Assembly: GCA_036346375.1 (NCBI GenBank)
Contig: CM070511.1
Span: 3,534,001 to 3,598,000, forward strand
From: Guadua angustifolia
Taxonomy: Eukaryota; Streptophyta; Magnoliopsida; Poales; Poaceae
Direction of reading: 5' to 3'
DNA: 64,000 bases
The notes beneath the pieces were generated by a model. The model had not been told where the DNA came from. It saw only the letters and a list, made by a program, of their open reading frames with translations, and searched no databases. Shown in pieces: positions 1 through 10,530 of this stretch (position 1 is its first letter; each line of letters begins with the position of its first letter). The translations under genes and the position numbers were made by a program.

Positions 1-300
1 TATATGAACGCACATATATTCTAACTTGTGGCCACCATTTCAGAACAGACAAGACACAAGGCATGCATTTCAACTGCATCATATATTGATGTGGTTAAGC
101 TCACTTAAGAGCTCCCAGAACAAGCATTGTTTGCCACCCAGTATGAATTGTTTGTGTAGCATATAAGAGCTCCCAGCACTTCAATTATTTGCCACCAAGA
201 TGAATTGTTTGCCTTGACACTTCAACTGGCTCCCAAATGAGAGTCCTTATCGAATTTGATATACTCCTAGTATGAATGTGATATATACTCCCGTTCTCCC
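1..300. other. Low-complexity AT-rich DNA, no gene seen
   Basis: The segment repeats short phrases such as GAGCTCCCAG and ATGAATTGTTTGCC in a loose, decayed way. No coding or transposon signature is visible. It appears to be the left part of the degenerate repeat domain that continues to about 1545. Confidence 0.5.
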
Positions 301-715
301 AAAGAACTTTACTTGACTCTACGGTTTGACTCTCGGTATGAATGTGATATATACTCCAAGCATGAATTTGATATATACCTTACCAGAATATATATGAAAC
401 CATTCAATATGAAACCATTTAGTATGAGATTCCTTACCAGAATATATGAAATCATATATGAAACCAGAATATATGAAATCATTCATATGAGATTCCTTAC
501 CAGAATATATGAAATCATGTATGAGATTCCTTACCAGAATATGCATTCATATCAAACCAGAATAGATTCCTTACCAGAATATATGAAATCATGTATGAGA
601 TTCCTTACCAGAATATATGAAACCATTCAGTATGAGATTCCTTAACAGAATATATGAAATCATATATGAAACCATTCAGTATGAGATTCCTTACCAGAAA
701 TCAATATATACTCCC
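301..715. repeat. Minisatellite-like tandem repeat, roughly 30-60 bp units
   Basis: Units built on GATTCCTTACCAGAATATAT followed by GAAATCAT or GAAACCATTCA recur at least six times (near 428, 490, 518, 565, 600 and 690), with small insertions and swaps. Open frames on both strands (110 and 75 codons) consist only of the repeat translated (RIYEII-type phrases), so no gene is called. The array merges on the left with GAATGTGATATATACTCC units. Confidence 0.8.
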
Positions 716-1545
716 AACTTAACTTTATGTGAAACTGAAATCTCGAACTTAAAGTGAAGTCTGAAACTTAACTTTATCTAAAACTTAACTTAAGTCATCA
801 ACTACGTAAGCTTAAATCTGAAGCATAACTATTTGTGAAGTCTGGAGCTTAAATATGAATGGTGCAATCTGAAATTGATGCTTTCTTCATACCAGGTTTA
901 TGAACTACACTAATTCTTATAGGCAAAAGCTAAATCTGAAACTTGTGTACTTCTAAATCTGACATTGATCATTTCTGGATAGCAGGTTTTAATCTGAAAT
1001 TAACTGAAGAAGCAATTATTCTGAAATTACAGTTTAATACCTTGACTATTTGTTCTATAAGATCACATGCTATTAACAACTTAACTGAAGAACCAATTAA
1101 CAACTTGAAATTAACTGAACTTGAAGTTATGTTTATCAGATTTCGATGAACTTGTAGTTTTTCGAAGAACTTGACTATAAGATTTCGAAGAAGTACACTA
1201 TCAGTATTTGAAAGAACTTCACTACCAGATTTCCAAGAACACGAGTATTTCGAAGAACTTCACTCTCAGATTTCAAAGAACTTCACTCTCAGATTTCGAA
1301 GCTTTAATCTGAAGCTACTACATCGGAAGCTACTACATCGGAAGCTTGAGTATTCCGACGAAATTAATCTGAAGCTTGAGTATTTCGAAGCTTTAATCTG
1401 AAGCTACTACATCGGAAGCTTTAGTATTCCGAAGCTAGTACTACTCTGAAACTTCACTTCGAAGCCTTAATCTGAAGCTTGAGTATTCCGAAGAAATTAA
1501 CTGAAGAAGCTTGAGTATTCCGAAGAACTTCATATCGAAGCTACC
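716..1545. repeat. Degenerate short-period repeats (AATCTGAAACTTAA / TTCGAAGAACTTCA types)
   Basis: This stretch shifts gradually from AATCTGAAACTTAAC-like units (about 735-1100) to TTCGAAGAACTTCACT units (1150-1300) and then to GCTTTAATCTGAAGCTAC plus TACATCGGAAGCT units (1300-1500). Neighbouring units are more alike than distant ones, as in an array grown by repeated slippage. Short open frames here are repeat translations and are not called. Confidence 0.7.
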
Positions 1546-2100
1546 GGCGAAATGGGGGGCGCCGAAAACCCTAAACTACCTAAATCGACACTACATCGGA
1601 GCACCGCCGTCCAGCATTGGCACAAAAATCTGGTCGCCATCACACATTCGTCAAAAATGTCGCGCGGAAATTTGGGGGAAAGTTTACCTCGCGTCCACGC
1701 GGCGTAGCTCTCCGTGCACATCGATGAAGATGCCCAGCACCTCCCTCTTCAGCAACCACCACCGCTGCCTGCTTCGACTTCTGCCGCCCCTTGCCGTCAC
1801 CAAGTGCTTCACACTCGTAGATCCGCGCCGCTCTGTCTGCTCTTCCGCCCCAGCGCGCGCACGGAGGTCCTCCACCCGCTTCTCGACTGGAAGGGAAAGG
1901 GGAGAGAACGTCGTTCGACCGGGAATCTCTCTCCTCGCCCTTCAATCGAGGGCATGAGGAAAGCATTGGAAGCCTTCTGTCGTTCCGTCGGCGCTTTTTC
2001 CCATCGCGAAGGGAACATGGTCGGGATGGGAACTCGTTGGTGATAGTCTAAAGCTGGGCAAAATGACTCTGTTTCCCCATCTAACAGGGTTGCTGCTTAC
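1546..2100. other. GC-rich segment, doubtful gene fragment
   Basis: Composition changes abruptly from the AT-rich repeats on the left. Several overlapping frames are open. On the minus strand a 63-codon frame (1684-1875) contains RWWLLKREVLGIFIDVHGE, which looks protein-like, but the alternative frames are equally open, as expected for GC-rich DNA. I do not recognise a family. It could be a captured exon fragment or a transposon leader. Confidence 0.25.
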
Positions 2101-2147
2101 TCCCTTCAAAAAAAGTATGCCGCTATGTTTTGTACAGTATCATCTAA

Positions 2148-2378
2148 GGGGGTGTTTGGGACAGCTTCAGCTCCAACAAAGTTTGTGGAGTTGGTGAAGC
2201 AGGGTATTTCTAGCTCCAGAAATTTATGGAGCTGGAGTTGTGGGTACATTAAGAGTGTTTAGGTAGATCATCTTGTTTACATTTTAGACTAGAAATATAA
2301 ACTTAATTCACTTTATTTTAACCTATAAATTTCAGATCTAAGCTGGTGCTGGGATCTAGAGCTCTTCCAAATAGGGCC
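2148..2378. mobile_element. Tourist-like MITE (231 bp)
   Basis: The element begins GGGGGTGTTTGGGACAG and its other end, reverse-complemented, reads GGCCCTATTTGGAAGAG, giving imperfect terminal inverted repeats with the GTGTTTGG-type core common in grass PIF/Harbinger MITEs. It is flanked by TAA at 2145-2147 and 2379-2381, the three-base duplication typical of this superfamily. There is no coding capacity. A hAT origin is less likely because that would need an 8-bp duplication. Confidence 0.75.
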
Positions 2379-2381
2379 TAA

Positions 2382-2642
2382 GTTGCCACCTATGCACTTA
2401 ACTCACGAACCCTTCTCTTTCAGTAAATAGATGTGTGACTGAAGACTAGTCTAGTGTGATATATTATACCGATGAAGCTGATTTATGCAATGAGGTTTCG
2501 TATGGTTCCATAGTACACAAGTGTTTCTCCCACGAACTGGTTTCTTTACCTAGCGTTTTTTGGTTCCATCCTGGTCAAATAGCCGGTGCACGGTACAATA
2601 CAACTTTTCATCATGATATATAAAATTCAGGTGCTTATAATA
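2382..2642. other. Unassigned spacer
   Basis: No open frame, repeat or transposon terminus is recognisable. The last five bases before the family A LTR are TAATA (2638-2642). They would be that element's target duplication, but no matching copy is visible at any other LTR edge in the window. Confidence 0.4.
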
Positions 2643-4671
2643 TGTCGGGACCCGAATCTGCAAATCCGGACCCTCTGTGTATTCTATACTAGTCCAGGAT
2701 CACGCTAGTACACACAGGATAAACAGGTTGAAGTACCACAATCATACACAGCGGAATTAATAATAAAGTACTTCAAACATGAATATAACCGAGTTACACG
2801 TACGACCTTATGGTCACCTTACATTAATTCACCACGCAGGGCGATAAATAACAAAAGTAACATACGTTCAATAGCGGAAGCAAAAGTACGATAATGAAAA
2901 CCCCTCGTAGCCACAGGCAACTGACGAGGCTTTACCCTAATTCTCCGGACCTTCGTTAAACTCCTCCTCCCAAGCTGGTGTTGCTTCTTCTTCTGAGGTT
3001 TTTGTTGAAGCAAGGGTGAGTATACAACATACTCAACAAGTCATGCACAATGCAGTTCTATTACTACATGAATGGCTTATTCCAAGGGAAAGGCTTAAAT
3101 GGTTATTTTGCAAGAAGCAACATTTCTTTTAACAGATAGTCTTAACTAGATTAAAAGCGGTAAAGTCATTACTATAATAATTAATTTCTCAATTCTTTTC
3201 CAAGAGGTTGGCACACAGCCCTAAGCTCGATTTATAAATCCTTAGCACATAGCCACCCATTCCACGTTTTATTTTGAAAGTCTAACCCTTGACTGTAATC
3301 CCCGAGCATTGTCCAATACCGCGGACGCGGCTATTCGAATAGTTTTAACACGCACACTCTGCAGAGGCTGTACACTTTTCCCACAGGATACAGTCGCTCA
3401 CCACACAGGTGATTGATTGCAACAAAGTCTTTCAGAGACTAACACCCAACCTATGAACCTCCCCGGTATTGCCTTTCTAACACTTCCCTCACTCAGAGAC
3501 AAAGTTTAGAACAAGCGAATATCATTGAATGGGTACCAAGCCGTAGCACAGGTACGCTTCCCCACACAGTTACACTCGTGTGTAACTGTTGCCCCGAGGT
3601 GTCAAAGGAAGATATTAGAACATTACTAAACTAGGTCCGTCCCATTTCAGACAAGTGTTTGTACGAGTAACTCAGTTCAAAGGCTCGCAAGGTGAAGTCC
3701 TTAACTGTCCCGGGCAAGACATCCGTTTTATATTTCTCGGCACACAGCCTTTACAATCTTTAGTACATCCCGTTGCCACACAGGCCCACATGGCACGAAG
3801 CCTTCTCGCCACTTGCCCCGGTCCAAATCATTTCCCACCCCGGTTTGCATTTATGCAACACATGCCAATGCCCACTTCATTGCATGAGTAGAACCACACA
3901 GGTCGCTACCCTCAATTCCATCTCATGACATCATCGCATTATTCCAAAATGCGTTCCGTATTTGTTTAGTCAATATTGTTTTGCAATGTGAAAGTCCTTC
4001 AGCGCATACAAGCAGACTAAGCACTAGTCACGGTCTAGCCTCCCGTGTTGGCTTTATATTAGCAACCAACCCAATTTAATATCTTAGGGTGACAAGGTTT
4101 TCAAGGCATACAATTAATATTAACAAGGTGACATAAACAAGGTAGGTGTATTATCTATTTTACCCAAATTATTCAATGTTATTGTTAGTTAACATAGCAT
4201 GCATAATTTGAATTGAAATACATTTGAAAATCTAGGGGCAATATGGTCAAAGCATGACTTGCCTTCGAAAAGTAGTTGATCCGGATCTGAAACTTGCGAT
4301 GGGTCTTCGAATTCTTCTCCGACAGTTCCCGGCAACTCAGAGTCTACTCGGAATAAGCGTACACACAATAAATATACTTAAACAGACAGCAAGATCAACA
4401 CTAAAAATAAAATAAAATTCACCAATAAATAGTTCACATTTTTACAAATTTTTAGGAACTGGAATTGCTCAAATCGGAGCTAAGACGCAAAAGTTATAGC
4501 AATTACAAGTTTTGTAATTCAAATAAAAGAAAAACCGAATTACTCTATTTATTTTCCTACTTGAAATCCGGTTAAATTCCCTCGGCATGACACGTGTCAG
4601 CACCAGAGTGAGCCACGTCACCTCGGTCACTGACTTGCGAGCCCCACGGATGACGTCATGCTGACGTCAGC
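2643..4671 (-). repeat. Family A gypsy LTR, distal part (minus strand)
   Basis: Read on the minus strand, this is the terminal part of a long LTR that ends GGTCCCGACA at 2643. The rest of the same LTR lies at 15461-16826, because element N inserted into it. Both parts plus one ACACC copy give about 3.4 kb, similar to LTRs of Tekay/Del chromoviruses. A conserved core with TATTCGAATAG and CTCTGCAGAG lies near 3330-3366 and recurs in the other Tekay-type LTRs here. The two short ORFs inside are chance frames. Confidence 0.75.
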
Positions 4672-4676
4672 ACACC
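4672..4676. repeat. Target-site duplication ACACC (left copy)
   Basis: ACACC immediately precedes the 5' LTR of element N and is repeated directly after its 3' LTR at 15456-15460. This proves insertion of the 4677-15455 element into the family A LTR. Confidence 0.9.
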
Positions 4677-7535
4677 TGTAACATCCCAATTTTTGACTTT
4701 TTAATTATTTAATATTATTTTATTGCAATTTATGATTTTTGTGAATTTTCTGGATTTATTGCATTTTCTGAGATTTATTTAAATCTTTTCGAATTAGTAT
4801 ATATGGTTTTTGTTAAGAAATATTTATAAAAAGGAAATTTAAAATAAAGTCTGCACAAAAATATTTTATTGGAGTATAGAAGGTCTCGAAGTATTTTTGG
4901 GAAATTTCTTTTTCTCTCCGGGATTGAATCGGATTAGGAAATCGATTGCTGACCGGTGCGATTTGGAAATAACATTCGCTGCACGCGGGAACTCCTTCCA
5001 TTTCTCTAGCGCGTGGCTGAGATCGGCGGACTTGGAGTTCCATCGGGTGGGAGAAACAAACGTAGCTGATTCAAACTCTGGCGATTGGAGCCGAATTCGG
5101 CAAGGCATCGAATCCTTCCGTCAGTGCGCGGGAAAAAGGACGGCTTGGCTCGTTAGGCAGCGCGTGGCCAATTCACATACCATCGCTAGGCGCCGAGTCC
5201 GTCTAGGAGTTGTAGTCCGCTCGGCGAAATCTTTGGCGTGGGCGATGTTAGCGATGCCCAGCGTCGCCAAGAAACCAAGCGACCGAGAGAACAAAAAAGA
5301 CGCGAGCGATTGAGCGTCAGGAAAATCGAGGCCGCCGTCGTCGGAAACAAAGCAGCGTTGCGGGAGATTTCGGCGCCTTGTTGCCGAAGTTATCGCCGGG
5401 GTCGTCGTCTTCGTCTCCGGTGAATACAAGTCGTCATCGCTTCATCGCCGATCGGGAGCTTCGTCAGCCGTCGGATCTTAATCGGCCTTGAATTAAGTCC
5501 ACGTCACTACGGAATCGGTAAGCGTCTTAGATTAAATATCAACTGTTGGATTTAGGTCGGACGGTTGATATTAGGCCGCGTAGTAGATTTACCCGTAACC
5601 GTTAGATTGAGTTCACTAGTCTAGATTTCACCACGTTTTGTCCGTACAAGCCAGGGAAGAAAATTCGGATTTTCTTTATAAAAATAATTTGGAAAGATTT
5701 AGAATTTCTAATTCCAGAGTTTAGTTTATTTTCAAAACTTCTAAATGTGATAACTTTTGCATATGAACTCCGATTTGGGTGATTCGAATTCCGAAAAAAT
5801 TGTAAGATTGAGATCTTTCCAATGGTGGATTTTATTTGAATTTTTGAGTTCATTTGCTATTTGTTCTTGGTGTTTATTTGCTATTTCTTTCGATTCGCGT
5901 AGACGTTGAATTGTGCGACGCTTCGGAGGAGGAGCCACCAACTCAAGAACAGTTTCTAGACCACGACCAGGAACTTAACCAAGGCAAGTTGTGCTTTGAT
6001 CATGTTGCACCCATAAATTAGATTGTATGCTATTTTGATTTACCTTATCACTTGTTATTTTATGAATACCAATGATTTTCACTTAAATTTGGCTTTAGTT
6101 AAATGTACCCTTTTAAATTACACCCTACCTTGTTAGTTGTATGCCATGATCCACTTGTCACCCTAGGTTGGTTTACTATAGTTGGTTAATAATGAAATCA
6201 ACATGGATGGTTAGAACGAACTAGAGTGCTTAGCCATGCCACGTCATCACATCTACTTGAAGTATTGATTATTAATCTTGACTAATGGAATATGGAACAT
6301 TATCATGGATATGTGTGTCATGTGTGGTCACACGAGAAGATTGAGTTGTTGTGGCGAGGAGGTCACGCAACGATGTTGAATTGTGTAAAGCATGTGATGC
6401 TTGGTAATCAACCGGGTGGTAATCATTTTTGATTAAAGCAAGTGGAAGGGGCAAGTGTGCCAGGGTGGGCTCAGTGGAGCTGAGGGTATGTGTAAGTCTT
6501 GCTTTAATAAATCCTAAGGACTTAACCTTGCGAGCCTTTGACCTGAGTCGATCTTGCAACCACATGTCTGTTATGGGGCAGCCTAGCTGACTAATTTGCA
6601 AATGCTTAGCTTGAGTGCTATCGTGGTGGTGTGAGTCGGGTGTACGGAGGAAACTCACATGGCGCAAGAGGGGGCCACAGGTGTGGTAACCAGTCCCTCG
6701 GTGTTGAAACCTTAGCGGGTAGCACTGGGTTAAGAGGATGCATTGTAAAGGCTTTGTTATAATCGTACACCTGTGTGGTGCATGGTTGTATCATGTGGGT
6801 AAAGTGCATAACCTCTGCAGAGTGTACAAACTATTCGGATAGCCGTGCTCACGGTATTGAGCAATGCTCGGGAATTACAGTCAAGGGGTAGAAAATTAAA
6901 ATGAACAACTGTTATGGGATGGCAGGTAGCCATGTGGATAATGAAACCTGATTTACGATGAAAACTTGGTTTATTTGAGAATCACTGAATCTATTTACTT
7001 GTTATTATTTGTTTTACTGTCTTCTCAATTTACATACTGTATGTGTTCTTAAATGCTGCTTTATTGCAAAATGAACCACTTAGCCATACCTTTGGAGTAA
7101 GCCTGCATATAGATATGTTAGAATTGCATTCTGTGCACAACTTGTTGAGTACGTGTTGGTGTACTCACCCTTGCTTAAACAACCAACGACAGTGGATGAA
7201 TCATCGCCAGTTTTGGAGGAGGACTTTCAGGTGGACGCGGGTCACTAGGCCAATCCTAGTCAGCTGCCTATGGTGTGCTGATGGGATATCTACGTCTTTT
7301 GCTATACTTTCCGCTGGATTTGTTCATGTTTATTTCAGGTTAGCCCATGTGGCTGAATAATGTAAGTGATCATAAGATCATACACCAGTTATATTAAATC
7401 AATAAAGCCTTATTATTCTTATTGTTGTGTATGATATGATGCTTACCGATGTTAAGCTGTGTGCACTAGCGTTTGATCCTGGGACTAGTGCGGTAAAACA
7501 CAGTGGATTCGAATTGGTGAATTCGGGTCCTTACA
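4677..7535 (+). repeat. Element N 5' LTR (2859 bp)
   Basis: It starts TGTAACATCCC and ends GGGTCCTTACA directly before the primer site. It contains the CTCTGCAGAG and CTATTCGGATAGC core near 6813-6843, shared in modified form with families A and B. Open frames inside (for example 4897-5313 and 6272-6667) recur in the 3' LTR, overlap on both strands and show no protein family, so they are not called genes. Confidence 0.9.
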
Positions 7536-7539
7536 GAGG

Positions 7540-7551
7540 TGGTATCAGAGC
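7540..7551 (+). other. Primer-binding site of element N (initiator tRNA-Met type)
   Basis: TGGTATCAGAGC lies four bases after the 5' LTR end. It matches the complement of the 3' end of plant initiator tRNA-Met, the usual primer of many gypsy and copia elements. Confidence 0.9.
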
Positions 7552-8050
7552 ATACTGACTGTAGGACTTGGCCCTAGTTTGGTAGAGTGTCCAAAACTAT
7601 TTTCGAAAAGAAAAACCTAAGTTGGATTAAGATAACCCTCTTGACTTATCTCATTCTCTATTCCTTACCTTTGCTGAAATGTACCTCAAATTTTTTTTCG
7701 GAGTGGCCATTTGAAGATGGAAGACTTATCTATTCTCTTTAAAATAGATGAGGAGGATGGCTCGAGGAGTGAGAGTCTTAGTTTAAGTTGAGACTCAATG
7801 ATTGAATCGCGTCAAATAGAATAGTCTCACCCAAATGTAATGGACGTTAAGGTTGAGTGTTTAGTTTGGATTTTAATGTTTGCTGAGTGTGCAGTATGTG
7901 TTGCAAGCTTTTAGGCTTTTGTGAGCAACCATACCAAGTTGAGTAATAAAGAGATAAAGTTTGGGTTTAACCTATTTCCCCCGCATTAGGAATTCTTACA
8001 TCTTATCTATGCTAACTCTATCTTTCCTAACCGAAAAACAAATCAAACAG

Positions 8051-9180
8051 ATAGTGAACACACGCGGTAACAATGGAGCTTCAGGAAGTGGGCTTCGTCG
8101 GAATGATGAGTTCAATGACGGAACGCCACTGCAGCCAACACCGCTAGTAGATGTGCAGAATCTAGGAGCCTTCATAGCCGCACAAACTCAACTTATGCAA
8201 ACCATGATGCAACAAATGCAGAACATGACCAATCAAGCCGTAGGCAACACCAATATACACCAAGGCAACAATGGGTCGCGTTCTCATTCTAAACTGTTGG
8301 ATTTTATGAGAACCCATCCTCCAACATTCTCCGGCAATGCCAATCCTTTGGTGGCCGATGATTGGTTGAGAACCATTGAGAGAAAGTTGCATATCACGCA
8401 GTGTGAGGGCAACAAGAAGGTGTTATATGCTTCGCACCAGCTGGAAGGGACTGCCGCGGAATGGTGGGAGAACTATTGCACAGCACATGAGGCACCACAG
8501 GAGATTTCTTGGGAAGAGTTTTCAGCTGCTTTCCGCCAATACCATGTACCAGAAGGAATGATGGACCTTAAGAAGGAAGAGTTCAGGGCGTTGAAGCAAG
8601 GAGGCCAGTCAGTGGCATAATATCTGAATAAGTTTACTCAGTTGGCATGTTATGCACCAGAAGATGTGGCTACAGACAAGGCTAGGTAATCCCGTTTTAT
8701 GAAAGGCTTAAACTCTGGATTGCAGGTGGGATTAATCACCCACAATTTCCCTGATTTCTAATAGTTAGTCAATAAAGCTTTGATCCTTGAGGATAAGCGT
8801 AAAGAATTGGGTGAGGATCGTAAGTGCTGGATGGCTAGTCAGGCAGGGCGGCCTAATCATCTTAGGTTAAGGATGACACCGCAACAGTTTGCCAAAATCC
8901 AACCCCAGTGGACTAACAAGACCCCAACTTCATCATCTCGCCCCACTAATCAGAATTTTCAAACACCAGCTCCAGGGGGCAACGTATCGGCAGGAAGTCA
9001 GCAGTCTGCTGTTAAGAAATGTTACTCTTGCAATGAACCTGGGCATTTTGCCAATAAGTGTCCCAAGAAGGGAAGTATCACCCCAGTTCAATTCAACCTG
9101 GGTACCACTCCATCCAAAGCTCTGGTGACAGGAGGAAATCGAGCACCAGTGCAGTCAGGAGCGTCGCCTCAGACAACAAT
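8051..9180 (+). pseudogene. gag: Element N gag (nucleocapsid/capsid) pseudogene
   Basis: Gag forms the particle that packages the element's RNA. The expected start is at the VNTRGNNGASGSG segment, where the codon reads ATA at 8051-8053, apparently ATG changed to ATA; upstream ATGs at 7961 and 8009 lie in leader sequence. The capsid region (PPTFSG, ADDWLRTIE, KVLYASHQLEGTAAEWW, about 8317-8470) is clear. Stops occur at 8618 (TAA), 8687 (TAG) and near 8759. The zinc knuckle CYSCNEPGHFANKC at 9020-9061 is intact. The frame continues into pol without a stop, as usual for a chromovirus Gag-Pol. Confidence 0.85.
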
Positions 9181-10530
9181 GCGTGGAAGGATCAACCATA
9201 TTACTGCAGATGGAGCTCAGGAAGCAACGGACGTTGTACTGGGTAAGTTTTTGGTTAACTCAGTACCAGCTACGGTTTTATTTGATTCGGAAGCTTTGCA
9301 TTCGTTTGTTTCTCAGAGTTTTGCAATGAAGAATGGATTTGCTATTAAGAATCTTAAATGTGTGCTTTTAATCCAAGCCCCAGGATCTGAATTTCAATTT
9401 AGCCTTGGGTGTTTGGGAGTTAAGTTGCTTATGAATGGGATAGAGTTCCTAGCAAATCTTATCCTATTAGATACCCAAACCTTGGATGTTATCTTAGGAA
9501 TGGATTGGCTTTCCAAGCATAAGGCTGTTTTGGATTGTGGCCAAAGAATGGTGACCCTAGAAAGCCCTAGCGGCAAGAAAGTGGAAGTGCATGCCACCGC
9601 AGTTCGTGATGGTCAGTTAATGGTCAATAGTATGAAGGTTGCTAACCTGGAAGATGTGCCAGTAGCTAGAGAATTTCCCGAAGTATTCCCTGAAGATTTA
9701 CCAGGCATGCCGCCGGATCGAGACCTCGAATTCGTTATTGAGTTAGTACCTGGAACAACACCAATAGCAAAGAGGCCGTATCGGAAGCCGACTGATGAGC
9801 TAGTAGAAATGAAGAAGCAAATTGAGGAATTGCTTGAAAAAGGGTTTGTTCGAACAAGTTCTTCCCCGTGGGGAGCGCCAGTGTTGTTCGTCAAAAAGAA
9901 AGATGGGAGTATGAGGATGTGCATTGACTATCGTGCACTTAATGAAGTGACGATCAAGAATAAGTACCCCTTGCCTAGGATTGATGATTTATTTGATCAA
10001 TTGAGAGAAGCAGGAGTTTTCTCCAAGATAGATCTCTGATCAGGGTATCATCAGCTGAAGATTCGAGAGGAGGATATACCGAAGACCGCATTCTCAACCC
10101 GTTATGGACATTATGAGTTTACAGTCATGTCCTTTGGACTGACAAATGCCCCTGCCTATTTTATGAATATGATGAATAAGGTATTCATGGACTATCTGGA
10201 TAAATTTGTGGTTGTCTTTATAGATGATATTCTGGTGTACTCCAAGTCGGAAGAGGAGCACGCGGGACATTTGAGATTGGTATTAGAGAAGTTGCGAGAA
10301 CAACAATTTTATGCCAAATTCAGCAAGTGTGATTTTTGGAAAGAGAAGGTAGAATTCCTTGGCCACGTAATAACCGCTAAAGGAGTCGCGGTGGATCCAA
10401 GTAAAGTGGAAGCTGTGTTGCATTGGGAGCAGCCAAAGACAGTTACTCAAATCCGTAGTTTCTTGGGAATGGCAGGATATTACCGTCGGTTCATAGAAGG
10501 GTTTTCGACGATTGCAAGACCCCTTACGCA
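9181..10530 (+). pseudogene. pol: Element N protease and reverse transcriptase (pseudogene)
   Basis: The aspartic protease active site reads LFDSEALHSF near 9278-9307, where related elements have DSG; the glycine codon is now GAA, so the enzyme should be dead. RT follows with CIDYRALNEVTIKNKYPLPR (about 9920-9980). A TGA at 10037-10039 interrupts the segment before SGYHQLKIR, consistent with CGA to TGA. The catalytic motif FIDD is intact at 10217-10228, followed by GHVI and the thumb/connection region up to about 10530. A single readable frame resumes after each stop. Confidence 0.88.

Noticed and set aside
313..645. Possible CRISPR-like array
   Set aside because: The spacing is irregular, the units vary and run together without unique spacers, and the context is a plant nuclear genome.
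1714..2043. 109-codon plus-strand ORF
   Set aside because: No recognisable domain, it overlaps open minus frames, and no neighbouring exon evidence exists.
4897..5313. 138-codon ORF in the element N LTR, repeated at 12800-13288
   Set aside because: The repetition only reflects the two LTR copies. The frames diverge and end differently, and the opposite strand is also open.
6272..6667. 131-codon minus ORF in the element N LTR (also at 14189-14518)
   Set aside because: Its length and N-terminus change between the two LTRs and no family is recognisable, so it is treated as a chance frame.
7540..7551. Possible tRNA gene fragment
   Set aside because: It is only a primer-binding site after an LTR. 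No cloverleaf can be drawn around it.
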